A stretch of DNA of 64,000 bases from Asaia bogorensis (GTDB taxonomy: Bacteria > Pseudomonadota > Alphaproteobacteria > Reyranellales > Reyranellaceae), in contig CAMDCE010000016.1 in the NCBI GenBank assembly GCA_945889625.1, positions 1-64,000 on the forward strand. The letters run 5' to 3'. A program made the position numbers and the translations under genes. Shown here piece by piece: positions 1 through 8,229 of this stretch (position 1 is its first letter; every line of letters begins with the position of its first letter). Below the pieces are notes generated by a model that worked only from the letters and a program-made list of their open reading frames with translations, was not told the origin of the DNA and ran no database searches.

Positions 1-38
1 ACTGGAGTGGCGCGCCCCCAGCGAAGAAGCAAGACTCT

Positions 39-167
39 CGACCCCCTCCGCCCCGATTACGGGGCACCTCCCCCGCAGACGGGGGAGGAACGACGCTTTC
101 TTATCCCTCCCCCGTCTGCGGGGGAGGTGGCACCGTCATACGGTGACGGAGGGGGTCAAGAAGCATG
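39..167. repeat. Palindromic intergenic repeat, GACCCCCTCC family (copy 1)
   Basis: Two GC-rich arms (a CCTCCCCCG..CGGGGGAGG type hairpin present twice in opposite orientation) are bracketed by GACCCCCTCCG and CGGAGGGGGTC. Related copies lie at 16901-17036 and 19064-19160. It fills the region downstream of the minus-strand cyclase gene. Confidence 0.75.
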
Positions 168-184
168 ACCCTCCACATCGCCGA

Positions 185-1987
185 TCACTCCGGCAGGCCG
201 CTTTTTACCAGGTGCTCGCCGAACAGCTTCCGCTTGGCGGGATCCTTGAAGGCATGCGCGGCGGCGAAGCGGCCGACGCTGAATTTGGGATCGACCCGCA
301 GCAGATCTCTTGCCGTCTGCCGTGCCTCGTCGACCTGGCCATTGGCCGCCAGGCTGGCGGCGAGGTAGCGCAGGTTGGCGGTGAAGCGTGGGTTGAGCGC
401 CGCCGACCGCCGCGCCCACTGGGCGGCGTCGGCGTAGTCGCCGGCGGCATAGCTGGCCAGCGCCACGATCGAGTAGCTGAAGAAGACGTGCGCATCGTAG
501 GGCGACAGCCTGAGCCCGATGTCGGCGCGCCGCCGCGCCTCGCGTGTCTCGCCGATATAGGAGAAGGTCGGGCTGCTGCGCAGCCAGGCGACGGCCGAGC
601 TGGGATTGGCGGCCAGCGCCCGGTCGAACAGCTCGATGGCCTGGTCGAAATCGCGGAACAGGAAGGCGCGCACATGGCCGCACATCGACAGTGCCCGTGG
701 ATCGAAGCGGTCGAGCGTCAGGGCCAGCCGCGACAGCCGTTCGGCTTCGAGGAAGTCGGCATCGGGGTCGGGCGACAGTCCCTGGTTGACCCGCACGCTG
801 TACCAGTCCGCCGCCAGGGCATGCGCCGCGGCATAGCTCGGGTCGAGCGTCATTGCCTGCTGGAACAGCGGCAGCGCCCCCACGAACTGGTCGTCGTCGA
901 AGCGATGCAGCAGGTCGAGCCCGCGCAGCATCAATTCATAGGCGTCCATGCTCTCGGGACGCTTGCGCAGCACGCGGCGCAGCTCGGCTTCCTGGACCTG
1001 CGGTGTGATCGTTGCCACCACCTTGGCCGACAGCTCGTCCTGCAGGTCGAACAGGTCGGCAGCCTCGCCGGCGAAGCGGTCGCTCCAGATGGTCGTGCCG
1101 TTCTCGCAATCGGCCAGCTCGGCGGAGAGCCTGACCTTGGTGCCGGCGCGGCGCACGCTGCCCGACAGCATGTAGCGCACGCCGAGATCGCGGCGGATCT
1201 GCTGCGCGTCCTGCGCGGCGCCGCGGTAGCGCAGCACCGATGAGCGCGAGATCACGATCAGCTCGGGCAGGCACGACAGGGCCGAGATGATGTCCTCGAC
1301 CAGCCCGTCGCTGAAATAGGAGTTGGCGGTCTCGCCCGACTTGCCGCCGGACGGCGACTGGTCGGCGAACGGCAGCACGGCGATCGACGGCCGGCGGCGC
1401 TGGAAGCTGTCGACCGACGGCACCGACTTCAGCCGCTTGCCGACGCCCACGCCGTAGGCATGGACCGGCCGGCTGATGTTCTTGAGCTTCAGCACACCGA
1501 GATCCGTGACCGGTGCGTTGAGGCGGCCGCTGATCAGGTCCATCACCGTGGACGAGACAAGCACGCCGCCGGCCGGCGCGTGCTCCTGCAGGCGCGACAC
1601 GACATTGATGCCGTCGCCCAGCAGGTCCGAGCCGTCGACGATCACGTCGCCCATGTGGATGGCGCAGCGCATCTCGAGGCGGATGTCGAGGGTCGGCGGC
1701 ATTGCGGCGGCGGCGGCCTGGACCTCCAGCGCCGAACGCGTCGCGTCGACCGGACTGGTGAACTCGACCAGCAGGCCGTCGCCCAGCGACTTGAAGATGC
1801 GGCCGCCGCCCTTGGTGATCAGCGGATCGATCTCGCGGCGCAGCGCCCGCCACGCCGCCAGCGCGTCGTCCTCGTTGGCCTCGACCACGGCACTGAAGCC
1901 CACGACGTCGAACGCAGCCACGACGACCAGCCGGCGATTGCCGTAGTCCGCGTCCGACGCCGCTGCAACGACGTGCCTGCGAGCCAT
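185..1987 (-). CDS. Class III adenylate/guanylate cyclase with TolB-like and TPR regions
   Basis: Predicted nucleotidyl cyclase of 600 residues. The N-terminal catalytic domain (about residues 18-185) carries the two metal-binding aspartates (D27 in FDVVGFS, D70 in KSLGDG), the base-contacting lysine K66 and the N128-x3-R132 transition-state pair (NVVSR), so it looks catalytically competent. It is followed by a TolB/FlgO-like segment starting at RPSIAVLPFADQS (about residue 205) and TPR helices to the C-terminus. This architecture is common in rhizobial-type alphaproteobacteria. I start at the ATG at 1987 because the cyclase fold begins soon after; the frame stays open upstream to 2167, but that extension is rich in unusual residues. 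No signal peptide. It diverges from the haloperoxidase-like gene at 2249. Cyclic nucleotide specificity (cAMP or cGMP) cannot be read from sequence alone. Confidence 0.88.
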   Translation of the reverse strand: MARRHVVAAASDADYGNRRLVVVAAFDVVGFSAVVEANEDDALAAWRALRREIDPLITKGGGRIFKSLGDGLLVEFTSPVDATRSALEVQAAAAAMPPTLDIRLEMRCAIHMGDVIVDGSDLLGDGINVVSRLQEHAPAGGVLVSSTVMDLISGRLNAPVTDLGVLKLKNISRPVHAYGVGVGKRLKSVPSVDSFQRRRPSIAVLPFADQSPSGGKSGETANSYFSDGLVEDIISALSCLPELIVISRSSVLRYRGAAQDAQQIRRDLGVRYMLSGSVRRAGTKVRLSAELADCENGTTIWSDRFAGEAADLFDLQDELSAKVVATITPQVQEAELRRVLRKRPESMDAYELMLRGLDLLHRFDDDQFVGALPLFQQAMTLDPSYAAAHALAADWYSVRVNQGLSPDPDADFLEAERLSRLALTLDRFDPRALSMCGHVRAFLFRDFDQAIELFDRALAANPSSAVAWLRSSPTFSYIGETREARRRADIGLRLSPYDAHVFFSYSIVALASYAAGDYADAAQWARRSAALNPRFTANLRYLAASLAANGQVDEARQTARDLLRVDPKFSVGRFAAAHAFKDPAKRKLFGEHLVKSGLPE

Positions 1988-2248
1988 GTGCGACAACCCC
2001 CACGCATCGAAGATCACCGGGCGGTTGGTGTGGACCCGCTGGCGATCGACGCCGCGACAGTAGCATATGACGCCGCCTCCGAACCACGAGGCGGGTTCGC
2101 CTAACGGATGTAACAGCTGGTACATATTGCGGTCGCTGAAAGCCCCGGCTGCACTCGGCGGTTGCACAATCGAATGTGACGGTTAGTCTATTTGTCGCTC
2201 GCAGACAGGCTCCGGGGCGGGGCGCGGGTGCACGAACGGGGGGACGTC

Positions 2249-3229
2249 ATGTCGATCAAGCCGGACAATCTCAATCTCAATTTGAACCTCAATCTCGGAG
2301 CTGCCGCGGCGTCGGGCGCAGGCGCCTCGGGAGGACGGCTGCGCTACAACACCGAGGACTTCCCCAAGCTCGCGCGCCTGCCGCAGCCGCCGATCGCCGC
2401 CGACGATCAGTTCGCGGCCGTTCCGCTCTTTCCGCATCGCCCAACCTGGGACGCCGAGAACCGCGCCTGGCTCCATCTCGCCGAGTTCATCCGGGCAATT
2501 CCCCTGGTCTTGGGACCGAGCGACGTGCATCGGGGCACGTTCGATGCCTGGCTGGCGAACGTAGTGACCGACATCGACACCACCGTCGTGATACCGCCGG
2601 CCAAGCGCTACCGCTGTCCGGCCGGTCCGCACCCGACCACGCTGACGGCCGCCGAGCTCGACGACGAGATCGCCACCATGGTCGATGCCTCGCTCGATCG
2701 CGGCGATCGCCTGGCCGAGATCGTCGACCAGGCCGACGGCGAGGGTGCGCTCAACTACTGGACCGGTCTGCTGTCGCTCCAGCCGGGCTCGCGCCCCAAC
2801 ACGCATCTGCTGATCCGCGTCGGCCGCAAGATCGGCGAGCTGGTGGTGATGCGGCTCAAGGACATCTATCGCTGCCCGCGGCCGTCGGCCATCCATCCGC
2901 TGATCGTGCCCGCCATCGATCCGCCCGACACGCCGTCCTATCCCAGCGGCCACGCGACGCAATCCTGGCTGGTTTCGCGCCTGCTCATCGAGGCCATCGA
3001 TCCCAACAACGGCGTCGACCCGCCGCCCCTTCACCTCAAGACCAATAGCCTGCCGCGGGCGCTGCGGCGGTTGGCCGAGCGGGTGGCAGAGAACCGCACC
3101 GTGGCCGGGCTGCACTTCCCCGCCGACAACCTGGCCGGCGAGCACACGGCGCGACGGTGCCTGCGTCGCGCCGTGCTCTGCCCGAGCATCGCCGCCCTGA
3201 TCGTGCTCGCCCGCAACGAGAACCGCTGA
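2249..3229 (+). CDS. PAP2 / vanadium-haloperoxidase-like enzyme, copy 1
   Basis: 326-residue member of the PAP2/vanadium haloperoxidase superfamily, either a haloperoxidase or a phosphatase. All three active-site motifs are visible: K204-x6-R211-P212 (KDIYRCPRP), PSGH with H235, and R283-x5-H289-x3-D293 (RTVAGLHFPAD). H289 would be the vanadate or phosphate-linked histidine. The N-terminus carries an Asn-Leu alternation (DNLNLNLNLNLG, residues 6-17) with no signal peptide or membrane segment, so the protein is probably cytoplasmic. Start at 2249 is supported by the GGGGGGAC stretch just upstream. It is followed 32 bases later by a subtilase gene; the pair is repeated at 4745-7204. Substrate unknown. 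Confidence 0.82.
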   Translation: MSIKPDNLNLNLNLNLGAAAASGAGASGGRLRYNTEDFPKLARLPQPPIAADDQFAAVPLFPHRPTWDAENRAWLHLAEFIRAIPLVLGPSDVHRGTFDAWLANVVTDIDTTVVIPPAKRYRCPAGPHPTTLTAAELDDEIATMVDASLDRGDRLAEIVDQADGEGALNYWTGLLSLQPGSRPNTHLLIRVGRKIGELVVMRLKDIYRCPRPSAIHPLIVPAIDPPDTPSYPSGHATQSWLVSRLLIEAIDPNNGVDPPPLHLKTNSLPRALRRLAERVAENRTVAGLHFPADNLAGEHTARRCLRRAVLCPSIAALIVLARNENR

Positions 3230-3261
3230 CCGGCGCCGCCGGCCAGGCGAAGGGGGAAGCC

Positions 3262-4617
3262 ATGCCTGAGACGTTTGCCGAAATCAGCGGCCAGGTGGTC
3301 GTCGGGCTGAAGCTCGGCGGCTCCGAGACGTCCCTGAAGGAGATCCGGGGCGAGTTCCAGTCGACGGTCAATCAGCTCACGAACCATCTCGGGAGCTACA
3401 AGGTGTCGGTGCTTTCGCGATTCATCACGAAGCCCATGCCCGACCTCGGATGGACGGGCACCGTCGTACTGCAGGTCAATGCCAAGTCATCGAGCCAGCT
3501 GCTGGCCCACGACAAGCCACCCTACGTGCAGTACTGGGAGCGCAACACGGTCCTGCGGATCTGCGCCTGGAACGATCCCATGTTCAACCGCGGCCAATGG
3601 GGGCTGCGGCGCATCGGCGCGCTGGAAGCGTGGACCACGATGGTCAACACGCCGGTGACGGTCGCGATCGTCGATTCGGGCCTGATGTGGCGCTGGTCGC
3701 CGGCGGCCAATACCGAGACCGGCAGCCACGAGGACCTCGACGGCCGCGCCCCGGGCGCCGCCTTCCCGCCGCGTCTGTGGCGCTCGGCCGAATACCCGCC
3801 GATGGACGGCGTCGACAACGACGGCAACGGCGCGGTCGACGACTTCAACGGCGCCTGCTTCGTCGGCCCGCCGGACGGGCAGATCGGCGACCAGGACGGC
3901 CACGGCACCCTGCTGGCCGGCATCATGTTCGCAGAGACCGACAACGCGCTCGGCCTCTCCTCGCCCGCGACTTCGTTCTGGCCGGGCGTCAATCTGATGC
4001 CGGTCAAGTTCTTCGACGCCGACCGGCGGCCGACGCCGGCCAATGCCAAGCAGGCGATCGAATACGCCGTCGACAATGGCGCCAGGGTCGTCTGCTGCAG
4101 CTGGCATGTCGGGCCGGGCGACCGCGGGCTGAACCCGCTGCGCAACGCCATCGCCTATGCCCGGTCGCGCGGCGTGCTGGTCGTGGCGGCGGCCGGCAAC
4201 GACGGCGCAAACAACGACGTCTATCCGACCTTTCCCGCCAACCTGTCGACGGCGTTCTCCAACGTGCTGGCCGTGCACGCCACCGACCGCCGCGACGGCA
4301 AGCCGTCGTTCTCCAACTACGGCCGCCGGTCGGTGCAGCTCGGTGCGCCCGGCGTCGGCATCACCACCACCGCGCGCTACCTCTCGACCCTGGCGCGCTA
4401 CAAGGAGATCGACGGCACCTCGGCCTCGGCGGCCTTCGCCAGCATCGCCGCCGCGCTGGTGCTGGCCATCGAATTCCAGCGCGGTGGTGCCTATCTCACG
4501 CCGGCCGAGGTCATCCAGCATCTGATCGATACCGCCGACCAGGCGCAGGGCCTGCGAGCCTGCTCGACCAGCGGCCGTATCCTCAACCTCGCCAACGCGG
4601 TCACCACGCCTTTTTAG
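3262..4617 (+). CDS. Subtilisin-like serine protease (S8 family), copy 1
   Basis: 451-residue subtilase. The catalytic triad is D138 (AIVDSG), H214 (DGHGTLLAG) and S387 (DGTSASAAF), with oxyanion N313 (AAAGNDG). About 110 N-terminal residues resemble an I9-type pro-region, ending in a segment like the 'YxERN' pro-peptide junction (VQYWERNTV). There is no signal peptide, which is unusual for subtilases, whose relatives are mostly exported. RBS AGGGGGAAG precedes the ATG. Placed directly behind the haloperoxidase-like gene, so maturation or turnover of that partner is a reasonable inference but unproven. Confidence 0.88.
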   Translation: MPETFAEISGQVVVGLKLGGSETSLKEIRGEFQSTVNQLTNHLGSYKVSVLSRFITKPMPDLGWTGTVVLQVNAKSSSQLLAHDKPPYVQYWERNTVLRICAWNDPMFNRGQWGLRRIGALEAWTTMVNTPVTVAIVDSGLMWRWSPAANTETGSHEDLDGRAPGAAFPPRLWRSAEYPPMDGVDNDGNGAVDDFNGACFVGPPDGQIGDQDGHGTLLAGIMFAETDNALGLSSPATSFWPGVNLMPVKFFDADRRPTPANAKQAIEYAVDNGARVVCCSWHVGPGDRGLNPLRNAIAYARSRGVLVVAAAGNDGANNDVYPTFPANLSTAFSNVLAVHATDRRDGKPSFSNYGRRSVQLGAPGVGITTTARYLSTLARYKEIDGTSASAAFASIAAALVLAIEFQRGGAYLTPAEVIQHLIDTADQAQGLRACSTSGRILNLANAVTTPF

Positions 4618-4744
4618 ACGGCTAGGTGCGTCCTGCCGGGCGACGGTTGCGGAAACCCCTGCAACCGCTACTGTACGCCGCCAGTCAGCGCTTCGAATGC
4701 ATCGCCGGGGGGCGATGGAGCGCGGCGGCAAGCGGGGGGACGCC

Positions 4745-5653
4745 ATGCCAGTCAGCAGCGACAATCTCAATCTCAACCTCAACCTCAATCTCGGCGCCTC
4801 GCCGGCCGGCGGCGCCGCCGCCACCGGCTACGGCCGGCCGCGCTTCAACACCGAGGACATGGACAAGCTGGCGCCGGCGCCGTTTCCGTCCGTCCTGAAG
4901 CTGCCGAAGAAGCGCTATTCCGAGAACTGGGATCCCGATCTGCGCGCCTGGGCCTACCTCCAGGACTTCATCGTCGAGGGCCGGTGGGGCAGCCAGCGGA
5001 CGCCGGTCGACTTCGTCTACAACGAGATCAATCGGCAGAACGTCTTCCCGGTGCCCAACACGCCGGGCGCGCGCTATCCGCTCGACGAGGCGGGGATGGC
5101 CAACGAGGTGCTGAGTGTGCTCAACGCCTCGCTCGACCGCGCCGACCGCGCCATGGAGATCCTCGACCAGGCGAGCGCCGTGGGCGCGCTCAACTACTGG
5201 ACGGGCCTGCTGCGCATCGACCCGTCGCAGGACCGCAACACCTTCCTGCTGATGCTGGTGGCCCGCAAGATCGGCGAGTACGTCGCCATGGGCCTGAAGA
5301 ACCGCTACCTGATGCGCCGGCCCTCGCAGGTCTATTCGCTGATCCTGCCGCTGCTCGATCCGCCCGATACGCCGTCCTTTCCCAGCAGCCATTCGCTGCA
5401 GGCCCATCTCATCTCGGGCCTGATCGAGCTGGCGCTGGGGCGCGGCCACCAGGTTACCGTCCTGGCGCTCCGCCACCTCGCCGGGCGCGTGGCGCGCAAC
5501 CGCGAGGTCGGGGGCGTTCACTATCCGATGGACAGCATGGCCGGGGCCTTCGGCGCCGCGCTGTGCCGGGACAAGCTGTCGCGTCTCGATCCCAGGGGCC
5601 GCTTCTGGAGCCTCGTCAGGGCCGCCAGGAGCGAACTCAGCGACCTGCCGTAG
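4745..5653 (+). CDS. PAP2 / vanadium-haloperoxidase-like enzyme, copy 2
   Basis: 302-residue paralogue of the gene at 2249. Motifs are K185-x6-R192-P (KNRYLMRRP), PSSH with H216 (Gly of the usual PSGH replaced by Ser) and R253-x5-H259-x3-D263 (REVGGVHYPMD). The same N-terminal Asn-Leu run (DNLNLNLNLNLG) is kept while the following 25 residues diverge, suggesting selection on the run. Shared blocks with copy 1 include ALNYWTGLL, ASLDR and RPS. No signal peptide. RBS GGGGGGAC lies just before the ATG, as in copy 1. It stops 33 bases before the ATG of the second subtilase. Confidence 0.82.
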   Translation: MPVSSDNLNLNLNLNLGASPAGGAAATGYGRPRFNTEDMDKLAPAPFPSVLKLPKKRYSENWDPDLRAWAYLQDFIVEGRWGSQRTPVDFVYNEINRQNVFPVPNTPGARYPLDEAGMANEVLSVLNASLDRADRAMEILDQASAVGALNYWTGLLRIDPSQDRNTFLLMLVARKIGEYVAMGLKNRYLMRRPSQVYSLILPLLDPPDTPSFPSSHSLQAHLISGLIELALGRGHQVTVLALRHLAGRVARNREVGGVHYPMDSMAGAFGAALCRDKLSRLDPRGRFWSLVRAARSELSDLP

Positions 5654-5686
5654 TTGGTCGCGGCTGCAGCGGGGGAGGGCCACGCC

Positions 5687-7204
5687 ATGGGCGACGCCAG
5701 TAGTAGTCATGTCGAATCCGAACTCATCGTCGGCTTCACGACCAGCATCACGGGGCAGAGCTTCGTTGCGGCCGTTACGCTGGTGGCCAATGTGCTGCAG
5801 CGGCTGAAGGCGCTCGGCGCCCCGGCCGTCGAGTGCTTCGTCGTGCCGCGGGCCGGCAAGAAGGGCGGCGTGGTGGCGCTGGCCGTGGTCCGGCCCAAGC
5901 CCGGCGTGACCTTCAACGCGCTGCAGATCAAGACCAAGAGCGTGCCCGGGATCGCCTACATCGAACGCAATGCGCCGCTCACCCTTGCCCGCTTCGACGA
6001 CCGGGAGTCGCGCTGGCAGTGGGCGCTCGGGCGCGTCGGCATCGACGGCCCCCTGGCGGTGCTGCCGCCCGGCGGCAAGACCATCGTGGCGATCGTCGAT
6101 ACCGGCCTGCGGCGGCCCGACGGCACGCTGCCCGAGGACATCGGCCAGGTCGAGGCGCTGGATTTCTGCCAGCCGCCGGGCATCGAGATCGGGCCGCTCA
6201 AGGTGCCGCCGCTGTTCCCCGACGGCATCGACAAGGACGGCCACGGCACGCTGCTGGCCGGCACCATCGCCGGCGTGCCCGACAACATGATCGGCGTCGC
6301 CTCGCCCATCGCCGCCAACTGGGGCATCAGCCTGATGCCCATCAAGTTCTTCGACCCCGCGACGCCGGCCAATATCTTCCATGCCGCGTGGGCGATGTAC
6401 TGGGCGATCTACCAGGGCGCCAAGGTCATCGATGCGAGCTGGCACGTCAGCCTCGGCAACGAGTTCCAGATCACGCTCGAGGGCGTGCTCGAATATGCCG
6501 CCGACCATGGCTGCGTCGTGGTGGCGGCGGCCGGCAACGACGGCAGCGACAACAGGGAGTACCCGACCTATCCCGCCAACTACGCCGGCGGGCTGACCGT
6601 CGCGGCGTCGGCGCCCGACGACTGGAAGGCGCCGTTCTCCAACTACGGCCGCACGCTGGTCGGCATCGCCGCCCCCGGCGTGCGCATCGTGAGCACCGGC
6701 GCCTACTGGGCCGGGTCGGCGCGCTATCCCACCTACAGCGGCACCTCGGCATCGGCCGCCCTGGTCTCGGCCGGCGCCGCCCTGGTCTATGCCCTCAATC
6801 CCGGCTGGCAGGCCGCCGAGGTGATCCAGCACCTCAAGGACTCGGCGGACAAGCTGGCCTCGCTCGCCCTCGTCTGCGAGGACGGCAACCGTCTCAACAT
6901 CAGGCGCGCCGTCCTGGGCCCGCTGCACGTCGCCGCGCCGCGGCCGGGCGCCCGGCTGCGCGCCGGCACGACCTCGACCATCCGGTGGACCAACGACTAC
7001 CCGAGCGCCAAGCTTGGCCGGGTGAAGATCGAGTTCTCGATCGACGGCGGCGTGCTGTACCGGACGCTCGTGGCCTCGACGGCCAACAGCGGCAGCTTCG
7101 CCTGGAAGATCCTGGCCGCCGACCGCACCGGCGCCGGCGTGATCCGGATCACCCCGGTCGCCGGCAATTTCCCCGTCCTGTCGGGCCGCTTCAGGGTGGT
7201 GTGA
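5687..7204 (+). CDS. Subtilisin-like serine protease (S8 family), copy 2, with extra C-terminal domain
   Basis: 505-residue subtilase paralogous to 3262-4617. Triad: D138 (AIVDTG), H186 (DGHGTLLAG), S354 (SGTSASAAL); oxyanion N284 (AAAGNDG). The pro-region ends in IAYIERNAP, a typical I9 junction. Unlike copy 1 it has about 95 extra residues after position 410 (APRPGARLRAGTTSTIRW onward) that look like a beta-sandwich of the kind found in Kre9/KNH or Ig-like modules. No signal peptide. The ATG at 5687 follows GGGGGAGGG; a TTG further upstream at 5654 is in frame but lacks such a site. Confidence 0.88.
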   Translation: MGDASSSHVESELIVGFTTSITGQSFVAAVTLVANVLQRLKALGAPAVECFVVPRAGKKGGVVALAVVRPKPGVTFNALQIKTKSVPGIAYIERNAPLTLARFDDRESRWQWALGRVGIDGPLAVLPPGGKTIVAIVDTGLRRPDGTLPEDIGQVEALDFCQPPGIEIGPLKVPPLFPDGIDKDGHGTLLAGTIAGVPDNMIGVASPIAANWGISLMPIKFFDPATPANIFHAAWAMYWAIYQGAKVIDASWHVSLGNEFQITLEGVLEYAADHGCVVVAAAGNDGSDNREYPTYPANYAGGLTVAASAPDDWKAPFSNYGRTLVGIAAPGVRIVSTGAYWAGSARYPTYSGTSASAALVSAGAALVYALNPGWQAAEVIQHLKDSADKLASLALVCEDGNRLNIRRAVLGPLHVAAPRPGARLRAGTTSTIRWTNDYPSAKLGRVKIEFSIDGGVLYRTLVASTANSGSFAWKILAADRTGAGVIRITPVAGNFPVLSGRFRVV

Positions 7205-7236
7205 CGGCGCGACGGGGCGGTAGGTACGCCACGCCC

Positions 7237-7345
7237 CCTCACCCTGAGGAGCGGGCCGGAGGGCCGCGTCTCGAAGGGTGGGCAACAACATGACTGGTTC
7301 CCATCCTTCGAGACGCCGCGCTTCGCGCGGCTCCTCAGGATGAGG
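7237..7345. repeat. Palindromic repeat, CTCACCCTGAGGAGC family
   Basis: Imperfect inverted repeat of about 109 bases: CCTCACCCTGAGGAGC and GCGTCTCGAAGGGTGGG on the left pair with CCCATCCTTCGAGACGC and GCTCCTCAGGATGAGG on the right. This type of dispersed palindrome is common in alphaproteobacterial intergenic DNA. It ends 17 bases before the next ATG. Confidence 0.85.
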
Positions 7346-7362
7346 TAGTACGCGTGCGACAC

Positions 7363-8229
7363 ATGACTAAGAAGCTCTACATCTTCGGCCTGGGCTACGC
7401 CGGCCTCGCCATCGCCCGCGCCGCCCTCGCCCGGGGCTACGCCGTCGCCGGCACGGTGCGCTCCGGCGACAAGGCGGGAGCGCTCAGGGCCGAAGGCATC
7501 GCCGTCGAGCTGTTCGGCAGCGACAGCACCGCGCTCGGCGCCGCCAGCCACATCCTCTGCACCATCGCGCCCGATCAGGACGCCGGCGACGATCCGGCGC
7601 TGCGCCACTGCGAGGCCATCGCGCCGCTCAGGCCCGCCTGGATCGGGTATCTCTCGACCACCGGCGTCTACGGCGATGCCGGCGGCGGCTGGGTCGACGA
7701 GACGACGCCGCCGCACCCCGTCCAGCCGCGCAGCGTGCGCCGGCTTGGCGCCGAGCGCGGCTGGCAGTCGCTGGGCGAGCATTGGGGCGCGCCCGCCCAT
7801 CTCTTCCGGCTGCCGGCGATCTACGGCCCCGGCCGTAGCGCGCTCGACCAGGTGCGGGCGGGCACGGCGCGGCGCATCGACAGACCCGGCCAGGTCTTCT
7901 CGCGCATCCATGTCGAGGATATCGCCGCCGCCGTCGTGGCCTCGATGGCGCGGCCGGCGCCGCGGCCCGGCCGCGTCTACAACGTGGCCGACGAGGAGCC
8001 GGCACCCCAGGCCGACGTGATCGCCTACGCCTGCCAGCTGCTCGGCCTGCCGGTGCCGCCGCTGCAGTCGTGGGACGAGGCAGCACCTGCGCTCGGCCCG
8101 ATGGCGCGCTCGTTCTGGGCCGAAAGCCGCCGCGTGCGGGCGGAGGGCTTCAAGCGCGAGCTGGGGGTGGTGCTGAAATACCCGACCTATCGCGAAGGGC
8201 TGCGGGCGATTCATGCCCTGTCACCCTGA
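7363..8229 (+). CDS. NAD(P)-binding SDR/epimerase-like protein (YeeZ-type)
   Basis: 288-residue extended short-chain dehydrogenase/reductase-type protein. An N-terminal Rossmann glycine motif (FGLGYAGLAIA, residues 6-16) is followed by a YLSTTGVYG segment at about residue 90, where extended SDRs have their Ser/Thr-Tyr active-site region, and FSRIHVEDIA further on. The closest familiar group is the YeeZ-like NAD-dependent epimerase family of uncertain substrate. A GTG at 7354 is an alternative start. The gene is alone between two repeat regions. Confidence 0.75.
   Translation: MTKKLYIFGLGYAGLAIARAALARGYAVAGTVRSGDKAGALRAEGIAVELFGSDSTALGAASHILCTIAPDQDAGDDPALRHCEAIAPLRPAWIGYLSTTGVYGDAGGGWVDETTPPHPVQPRSVRRLGAERGWQSLGEHWGAPAHLFRLPAIYGPGRSALDQVRAGTARRIDRPGQVFSRIHVEDIAAAVVASMARPAPRPGRVYNVADEEPAPQADVIAYACQLLGLPVPPLQSWDEAAPALGPMARSFWAESRRVRAEGFKRELGVVLKYPTYREGLRAIHALSP

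Noticed and set aside
4685-7291. An 868-residue minus-strand frame opposite the second haloperoxidase/subtilase pair
   Set aside because: Rich in Arg, Gly, Ala and His as expected of antisense high-GC frames; the plus-strand proteins have clear motifs.
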